A DNA stretch of 64,000 bases. Origin: Fluviicola chungangensis. GTDB lineage: Bacteria; Bacteroidota; Bacteroidia; Flavobacteriales_D; Crocinitomicaceae. This document shows, in pieces, positions 59,352 to 64,000 of this stretch (its first letter is position 1; the number at the start of each line of letters is the position of its first letter). The stretch covers positions 1 through 64,000 of the forward strand of contig NZ_VLPL01000012.1 of assembly GCF_007558725.1 (NCBI RefSeq), read 5' to 3'. Made by a program: the position numbers and the translations under genes. Below the pieces are notes generated by a model. That model was not told where the DNA came from. It ran no database searches and was given only the letters and a program-made list of their open reading frames with translations.

Positions 59352-59806
59352 TATTGATTTTGTTCATTCTCTTCGTTTCTGACTCCGTAGAAATAAAGTG
59401 AATGGTGTTGAATTTTAACCCCGAAGATTTCCTCGATTGTTGCTTTGATACTTTGTACTCTCGGGTCACAGAATTCAATGACTTCACCGGTATCGGTAAG
59501 GATCACATGATCGTGTTGTTTGGACCCGTGCGATTTTTCAAATTGTGCCAGGTTTTTACCGAACTGGTGCTTTCTAACTAAGTTACAAGCCAGTAACAAT
59601 TCAATTGTATTGTACAATGTTGCTCTGGAAACGCGGTAATTTTGGTTCTTCATTTTGATATACAGGGATTCGATATCAAAATGCCCCTGATAGTTATAAA
59701 TTTCAGCCAGGATAGCAAAGCGCTCGGGAGTTTTCCGGTGCCCGTTCTGCTCCAGGTATGCTGAAAAAATGTTCCTTACCGTTAACTGCAGATCTTGTTG
59801 TTGCAT
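59351..59806 (-). CDS. Fur-family transcriptional regulator
   Basis: I start at the ATG at 59806 (151 residues), because a perfect -7 element (59825-59832) overlaps the alternative TTG start. The winged-helix domain (about 10-85) contains [21 protein letters not shown] and [20 protein letters not shown]. The metal-sensing region has QHDHVIL and GEVIEFCDP, but the two CxxC pairs that hold structural zinc in many Fur proteins are missing; only one Cys remains there. The sensed metal or signal is unknown. First gene of the fur-STAS-purA-ostA operon. Confidence 0.9.
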   Translation of the reverse strand: MQQQDLQLTVRNIFSAYLEQNGHRKTPERFAILAEIYNYQGHFDIESLYIKMKNQNYRVSRATLYNTIELLLACNLVRKHQFGKNLAQFEKSHGSKQHDHVILTDTGEVIEFCDPRVQSIKATIEEIFGVKIQHHSLYFYGVRNEENEQNQ

Positions 59807-59824
59807 CTGACAAAGTTGAAAAGG

Positions 59825-59832
59825 CAAAAGTA
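59825..59832 (-). promoter_or_regulatory. -7 promoter element for the fur-STAS-purA-ostA operon
   Basis: TACTTTTG on the minus strand matches TAnnTTTG, 18 bases upstream of the fur ATG at 59806. No TTG at -33. Confidence 0.5.
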
Positions 59833-60013
59833 GTCATTTTTTTCTTTTGAAGCACCATCATTCCGGCTCTTGACGAGAAGTTTTCAACGAATTATGAAGC
59901 TTTTTAACAGTATCGGGAAATCCGATGGAAACGGGCTGTTTTACCTTGTCTAAGAAATGTATGAAACTCTTAGAAACAAAGGGCTGTTCCCGCTATTGCG
60001 AATTCAGAACGAA

Positions 60014-62224
60014 TCAGTCCTCTTTCGTGTCGTAGCGCTCTACCCGCTTCACTCCCTCCACCTGCTCAAACTTGCGCATCAGCGTATCCAAATGCTCCGT
60101 ATCGTAAACCAATACATGGATCTTCCCTTCAAACAAGCCATCGTTTGCTTCAAATGAAATCGATTTCATGTTCACATTTAATTCTTTTGAAATGACTTCG
60201 GTGATCTTGTTCACAATCCCCACATCATCAATACCGATCAAGCGAATAGCCGCAACGCGTGCAACCAGGTCCTGGCTTCTCCAGCGCGCCTTGATACAGC
60301 GGTAAGCCATTTTGGATTGCAAATGCTCCGCATTCGGACAATTGTTCCGGTGAATTTTGATTCCTTCCGAAATGGTAATGAACCCGAATACGGGATCTCC
60401 CGGAATCGGATTGCAGCAACGGGCCATTTGGTATTGGATATTTTTGAAGTCCTCCCCGATAATGATCGTATCGTCCTTTTTATTGATTTTCGGATAAACG
60501 TCCAGTTCGTGTTTATCCTTATGCACCGCAGGTTTCTTTTCAAGTTGGATCAATCCGTTTACATTTTCCAACTCCCGCAATTTGGATAAATCCACTTTTC
60601 CTTTCGCAATGCGGATATAAAGATCGGTTGCAGAGGAAAACCCATAAAAACGCTCCAACACCGTAATGTTCTCGGATTTAAAACGAATGTGCAGCTGTTT
60701 GAACTTCCGTTCCAGGATTTCACGTCCGTCTGCAGCAATTTCTTTGCGCTCTTCGTTTAGTGCAGATTTGATTTTCTGGCGTGCTCTTGCCGTTCCCGCC
60801 AAACGCAGCCAGTCTTCAGATGGTTTTTGTTTCGACGAAGTGATGATTTCCAGCTGATCCCCGTTTTGCAATTGGTAACTCAACGGCACCAGGCGGTTAT
60901 TCACTTTTGCCCCAATGCATTTATTCCCGATGTCGCTGTGGATGTCATAGGCAAAATCCAGGATGGTAGCTCCTACGGGAAGCACCCGCAAATCCCCTTT
61001 GGGAGTAAATACATAAATTTCTTCGTGGAACAGGTTCATTTTGAACTCTTCTACGAAATCCATTGCATTCACATCCGGGTTTTCCAGCAAATCGCGGATT
61101 TCCGAAATCCAGCGATCAAATTTACTGTCGTCCTTTTGGTTTTCTTTATACCGGTAATGCGCCGCGAGTCCTTTTTCTGCAATTTCATCCATCCGCTTGG
61201 TACGGATCTGTACCTCCACCCATTTCCCTTGCGGAGACATCACCGTTGTATGCAAAGATTCGTAACCATTTGCCCGGGGAGTGGAAATCCAATCTCTCAA
61301 GCGGTCCGGACTCGGCTGGTAAAAATCGGTCACGATCGAATACACCCTCCAGCAATCCGCCTTTTCCATCTCGATCGGTGTATCCAAAATGATGCGGATC
61401 GCAAAGAGGTCGAATACTTCTTCAAAGGGCAGGTCCTTGCTTTGCATTTTCCGCCAGATGGAGGAAATGGACTTGGTGCGCGCCTTGATATCGAAATGAT
61501 ATCCTTCCTTATTCAGTGCTTCGCGAATCGGGTTTACAAACCGGCGAATGAAACGGTTCCGGACATCTTCGGTAGACTTCAGCTTGAGTTGAATATCCCG
61601 GTAAATTTCTGTTTCCGTATACTTCATAGCCAAGTCTTCCAATTCCGTTTTAATGGAATAAAGACCCAGGCGATGCGCCAATGGAGCGTACAAAAATTTG
61701 GTTTCCGATGCGATCTTGATCTGCTGTTCGGAACTCATACTCTCCAAGGTACGCATGTTGTGAAGCCGGTCTGCCAGTTTGATGAGCACCACACGCAGGT
61801 CGTCCGAGATCGTTAGGATCATTTTCCGGAAGTTTTCCGCCTGAACCGAAGTATTCTGATCAAATACGTCCGGGATCTTGGTTAGTCCGTCAATAATTCT
61901 TCTGGCTTTTTCACCGAACAGATCTTCAATATCCTGCAGGGTAATGTGTGTATCTTCAACGGTATCGTGCAACAATGCACAAGCAATGGATGTGGCTCCC
62001 AATCCCATTTCTTCGGCACAAATGCGCGCCACGGCAATGGGGTGATAGATATAAGGCTCGCCCGATTTCCGGCGCATATCTTTGTGCGCTTCCACGGCAA
62101 CATTAAAAGCTTTTCGAATGTAGGCTGTATCCTGGCGTGTTCTGTTCTTTGTTGCTCTTAAAAGTCCTTTAAAAGCACTTAGTATTTCTAATCGTTCTTT
62201 TTCTAAATCTATCTGGGCTTCCAT
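60014..62224 (-). CDS. RelA/SpoT-family (p)ppGpp synthetase/hydrolase
   Basis: The full-length 736-residue Rsh protein controls the stringent response. The hydrolase domain has HPIAVARICAEEMG and the HDTVEDT metal motif; the synthetase domain has SIWRKMQSKD, FAIRIILDT and NGYESLHTTV; then the TGS domain (VFTPKGDLRVLPVGATILDF), a zinc-finger segment (RCCNPIPGD), and a C-terminal ACT domain (about 660-730). Both catalytic domains look intact, so it is bifunctional. It is monocistronic with a perfect -7 element at 62254-62261. The 186 bases between it and fur hold nothing I recognise. Confidence 0.95.
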   Translation of the reverse strand: MEAQIDLEKERLEILSAFKGLLRATKNRTRQDTAYIRKAFNVAVEAHKDMRRKSGEPYIYHPIAVARICAEEMGLGATSIACALLHDTVEDTHITLQDIEDLFGEKARRIIDGLTKIPDVFDQNTSVQAENFRKMILTISDDLRVVLIKLADRLHNMRTLESMSSEQQIKIASETKFLYAPLAHRLGLYSIKTELEDLAMKYTETEIYRDIQLKLKSTEDVRNRFIRRFVNPIREALNKEGYHFDIKARTKSISSIWRKMQSKDLPFEEVFDLFAIRIILDTPIEMEKADCWRVYSIVTDFYQPSPDRLRDWISTPRANGYESLHTTVMSPQGKWVEVQIRTKRMDEIAEKGLAAHYRYKENQKDDSKFDRWISEIRDLLENPDVNAMDFVEEFKMNLFHEEIYVFTPKGDLRVLPVGATILDFAYDIHSDIGNKCIGAKVNNRLVPLSYQLQNGDQLEIITSSKQKPSEDWLRLAGTARARQKIKSALNEERKEIAADGREILERKFKQLHIRFKSENITVLERFYGFSSATDLYIRIAKGKVDLSKLRELENVNGLIQLEKKPAVHKDKHELDVYPKINKKDDTIIIGEDFKNIQYQMARCCNPIPGDPVFGFITISEGIKIHRNNCPNAEHLQSKMAYRCIKARWRSQDLVARVAAIRLIGIDDVGIVNKITEVISKELNVNMKSISFEANDGLFEGKIHVLVYDTEHLDTLMRKFEQVEGVKRVERYDTKED

Positions 62225-62253
62225 ATCCGTTGCGGAATCAATCTTTTAAGATA

Positions 62254-62261
62254 CAAAAATA
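62254..62261 (-). promoter_or_regulatory. -7 promoter element for the RelA/SpoT gene
   Basis: TATTTTTG on the minus strand matches TAnnTTTG, 29 bases upstream of the ATG at 62224. No TTG at -33. Confidence 0.42.
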
Positions 62262-62330
62262 GCCGAAAATAACCAGTCTTTTCATCTCCTTTTAGGAAGT
62301 GTTAACATTAGGAAGTTAATTGAAAATGAC

Positions 62331-62441
62331 GTCAGGATATTAGGACATCAGGATACCAGGACTTCGTTCACACGTTGCAATGTGAATTCCAGTCTTAACA
62401 TCTTAAAATCCTGATTCTGATAGCTATCGGAACTTAAAATC
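62331..62441. repeat. Intergenic repeat element with tandem 16-mers and a GATAGCTATC palindrome
   Basis: Two adjacent 16-base units, GTCAGGATATTAGGAC (62331-62346) and ATCAGGATACCAGGAC (62347-62362), are followed by a perfect 10-base palindrome GATAGCTATC (62419-62428) flanked by 9-base direct repeats CTTAAAATC (62402-62410 and 62433-62441). GATAGCTATCGG words are frequent between genes in Bacteroidota, from memory. No coding signal is seen. Confidence 0.5.
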
Positions 62442-62452
62442 AAAAAAAAAAA

Positions 62453-63184
62453 TCAATTAACTTCGTATTTCAGTCGAATCGTAATATTGGCCGTTTTCTT
62501 CTTGGAACTGGTATTGAAATTCCCACCCCAGGAAAATTGCTCGGAAGAATTTTCTCCCGTAATCTGGAACACGCCCATATCTGCTGTCTTCAGTTTCCCT
62601 AAGCTGCCACCGGCGTTCAAAGCAATCTTCTCAGCCCTGTTCTTCGCGTCTTTTGTTGCCGACTCAATCATTTTCACTTTCAATTGCGCCAGTTTGGTAT
62701 AATAATATTCCGGCGGAAAAGAATTCAGTTCCACTCCCGCATCGATCAATTCGGTCACTTCCCGGGAAATGTTCTCCACTCTATCCACATTTTTGGACTG
62801 TACCTTCAAATTTTGAGTCAATTGATAACCGTTGAAAACCGTATTGCGCAATTGTCCGTTCTGATCGTAATCATAGAAAAAATCCTTCTGGATATCTACC
62901 GCTTCAAAGATCAGCTCGTCCGATTCAATTCCTTTTGAAGACAAATATTTCCGGATTGCCTGCTGGTCCTTGTTCAGTTCACTGTATGCTGTTTTCAGAT
63001 CGTAGTCTTTTTTGGAAAAACTCCCTCTCCAGACAATCAGGTCGCTGGTAAAATTCTCTTCCCCTGAACCCGTCACGCTAATCGCATCAGCAGTTTTGGA
63101 TCGGTTCTTATAACCGTTTGCCAATAAAAATCCAGTGACAATAACCGCAAAAGCAATAATAATTGTATTCAAGTTTTGTTTCAT
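62453..63184 (-). CDS. SIMPL-domain (DUF541) protein
   Basis: The 243 residues have an N-terminal membrane anchor (about 8-26) and then a SIMPL domain, with ISVTGSGEENFTSDLIVW at its start and a middle FNGYQLTQNLKVQSKNVDRV and conserved KDAKNRAEKIALNAGGSLGKL near 200. SIMPL proteins are periplasmic, linked in other bacteria to oxidative stress or signalling. Single gene. It runs leftward 79 bases after the small lipoprotein gene, separated by a terminator. Confidence 0.88.
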   Translation of the reverse strand: MKQNLNTIIIAFAVIVTGFLLANGYKNRSKTADAISVTGSGEENFTSDLIVWRGSFSKKDYDLKTAYSELNKDQQAIRKYLSSKGIESDELIFEAVDIQKDFFYDYDQNGQLRNTVFNGYQLTQNLKVQSKNVDRVENISREVTELIDAGVELNSFPPEYYYTKLAQLKVKMIESATKDAKNRAEKIALNAGGSLGKLKTADMGVFQITGENSSEQFSWGGNFNTSSKKKTANITIRLKYEVN

Positions 63185-63218
63185 AACCGCTTGGTGTTGA
63201 TTTTAGCGAATATAAAAA

Positions 63219-63240
63219 AAGCCCGGTAAAAACCAGACTT
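63219..63240 (-). terminator. Rho-independent terminator after the 63264 lipoprotein gene
   Basis: On the minus strand AAGTCTGGT pairs with ACCGGGCTT (63232-63240 with 63219-63227; nine pairs including G-U), followed by a T run. Confidence 0.8.
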
Positions 63241-63263
63241 CCAGACTATAAAACTCAAGATTT

Positions 63264-63698
63264 CTATTTCGATTTTTCGAAGGTTAGTGTATACACTTCT
63301 TTTTCGTCACCGAATTCTGTACTGATTTCAGTATATTCGATCTTCAGGGTCTTTTTTGACTCCTCTAAAATCTCCCAGATCGTTGTGCTTCCATTCTCCG
63401 TTAATGATAATTGCTTATCTGTATTCGTCCATGTTCCCACAGAAACCGATGCATCACCGTCTGCATTGAATGTCCATGTATAACTTCCTCCTTTCTTAAA
63501 CTCAACAAATCCGGCATTTGTATAGTTTGTTGTGCCGTCTAAAACACCATTCTGATAATATTTATATTCATACAGCGTGTTGTTCCACTTTCCGCTTTTG
63601 GAATACAAGTGTTTTTCGATACTTTTTTCTTTGGAACAGCTGCTGAACCCAACTGCAAAAACAGACAATACAAGCAGTAATTTGGTTACGTTTTTCAT
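63264..63698 (-). CDS. Small lipoprotein, lipocalin-like
   Basis: The 144 residues have a lipoprotein signal (FSSC, Cys21), a short linker, and a beta-rich body (SGKWNNTLYEYKYYQNG, FVEFKKGGSYTWTFNADG, LSLTENGSTTIWEIL) that ends YTLTFEKSK. A perfect -7 element (63719-63726) and terminators on both sides make it monocistronic. A second lipoprotein-like reading frame, cut by the window end, lies just upstream and has a comparable C-terminus, so the two are probably tandem paralogues. Confidence 0.75.
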   Translation of the reverse strand: MKNVTKLLLVLSVFAVGFSSCSKEKSIEKHLYSKSGKWNNTLYEYKYYQNGVLDGTTNYTNAGFVEFKKGGSYTWTFNADGDASVSVGTWTNTDKQLSLTENGSTTIWEILEESKKTLKIEYTEISTEFGDEKEVYTLTFEKSK

Positions 63699-63718
63699 AA
63701 ATTGATTTTAATTTTTGC

Positions 63719-63726
63719 CAAATCTA
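63719..63726 (-). promoter_or_regulatory. -7 promoter element for the 63264 lipoprotein gene
   Basis: TAGATTTG on the minus strand matches TAnnTTTG, 20 bases upstream of the ATG at 63698. No TTG at -33. Confidence 0.5.
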
Positions 63727-63794
63727 CGATTAAAAAAATAATCTCAAAATGATTAGAACTAACCATCCGGTTTATTCCCATAAGAACGAAACAA

Positions 63795-63823
63795 AAAAGC
63801 CCGGCTGGTATTGCCGGGCTTTT
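63795..63823 (-). terminator. Rho-independent terminator after the right-edge partial gene
   Basis: An 11-bp perfect stem, AAAAGCCCGGC (63795-63805) with GCCGGGCTTTT (63813-63823), with extra T residues on the minus strand, ends the partial gene at 63851-64000. Confidence 0.9.
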
Positions 63824-63850
63824 CATTCAGTCTCATCTGATTTCTTTCAA

Positions 63851-64000
63851 TCAGCTCTTTCAAGATAATAGGTATATGTTTCTTTTTCTGCCGTGTCATT
63901 ATAATAATCCGTTTCTTCCAGGGTCATTTTCCCTTTTTTCGGTCCATCCGTAATTTTCATAACCGTTGTTCCACCATCTGCAATAATGGTAATCTCGTCC
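63851..64000 (-). CDS. Partial gene, 3' end of a probable small lipoprotein
   Basis: The last 49 codons of a minus-strand frame are open from the window edge to a TGA at 63851-63853. They read TIIADGGTTVMKITDGPKKG, then KMTLEETDYYNDTAEKETYT, ending YYLERAD. The strand pattern and the final Tyr-rich strand resemble the C-terminus of the neighbouring lipoprotein (TLKIEYTEI, then YTLTFEKSK), so a tandem paralogue is likely. The start and signal lie outside the window. Confidence 0.6.

Noticed and set aside
60827-61816. A long open frame (329 codons) on the plus strand opposite the RelA/SpoT gene
   Set aside because: The minus strand encodes all domains of a full-length Rsh protein here; the antisense frame has a His/Phe-rich composition with no recognisable domain and is a codon-usage shadow.
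1-64000. tRNA, rRNA, CRISPR array, insertion sequence or prophage
   Set aside because: I looked for cloverleaf-like intergenic segments, repeated spacers, transposase or integrase genes and phage structural genes and saw none. A tRNA scan and an infernal search would be decisive.

Overview
The window reads as chromosomal DNA from a Flavobacteriales-type bacterium in the Bacteroidota, perhaps a relative of the Crocinitomicaceae (Fluviicola group). That placement is an inference from gene content; no rRNA gene is present to confirm it. The supporting signs are two secreted proteins with type IX secretion (T9SS) sorting tails, a PorV-like plus PorU2-like pair, an OstA-like protein, a fused alpha/beta E1 2-oxoacid dehydrogenase, and many -7 promoter elements of the Bacteroidota form TAnnTTTG. 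About 57 protein genes fill most of the sequence. I see no tRNA, rRNA, insertion sequence, prophage or CRISPR array.

Layout. 0-5 kb: pfkA, an ECF sigma factor with an overlapping single-span TPR protein, and a 3-hydroxyacyl-CoA dehydrogenase/enoyl-CoA isomerase pair. 5-12.5 kb: a T9SS cargo protein, a WYL regulator, a TPR histidine kinase, a large conserved cytosolic protein of unknown role, and an MbnH-like di-haem enzyme overlapping an MbnP-like lipoprotein. 12.6-21 kb: an AddA/RecB-like helicase-nuclease, then a leftward translation block (rplM, rpsI, rpsB, tsf, pyrH, frr) into which an opposite-strand DUF2007 zinc-ribbon gene has been placed between tsf and pyrH. 21-31.5 kb: a T9SS cargo, a lipoprotein, a second ECF sigma factor with an overlapping membrane protein, dinB, a DUF2891 protein, an RRM protein with an enoyl-CoA hydratase, a coiled-coil membrane protein, and a pssA-purS-ALDH operon.

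31.6-48 kb: a PorV-family barrel with a 1727-residue C25-type protease (PorU2-like), a large secreted protein, an RsbU-type phosphatase overlapping an lpxD-like gene, fused E1, an HTH-Fic protein with a perfect palindrome at its start, and DUF2461 plus a DPP IV-like peptidase. 48-54 kb: a frame-broken WG-repeat lipoprotein, then a rightward group of a small acidic protein, a PaaI-like thioesterase, a MarR regulator, FadN-like and FadA-like beta-oxidation enzymes. 54-64 kb: an AI-2E/PerM exporter-like protein overlapping a WG-repeat protein, a tightly overlapped operon fur-STAS-purA-ostA, a full-length RelA/SpoT protein, a SIMPL protein, and two tandem small lipoproteins, the last cut by the window edge.

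Functional themes are fatty-acid or aromatic acyl-CoA degradation (six enzymes in three places), the translation operon, envelope building (lpxD, ostA, pssA, T9SS parts), and regulation by ECF sigma factors, phosphatase/STAS partner switching, Fur, MarR and ppGpp. The parts I find most worth following up are the MbnP/MbnH pair, the broken WG-repeat lipoprotein, the HTH-Fic gene with its operator-like palindrome, the r-protein leader hairpins, and several intergenic inverted-repeat elements that look like dispersed families.
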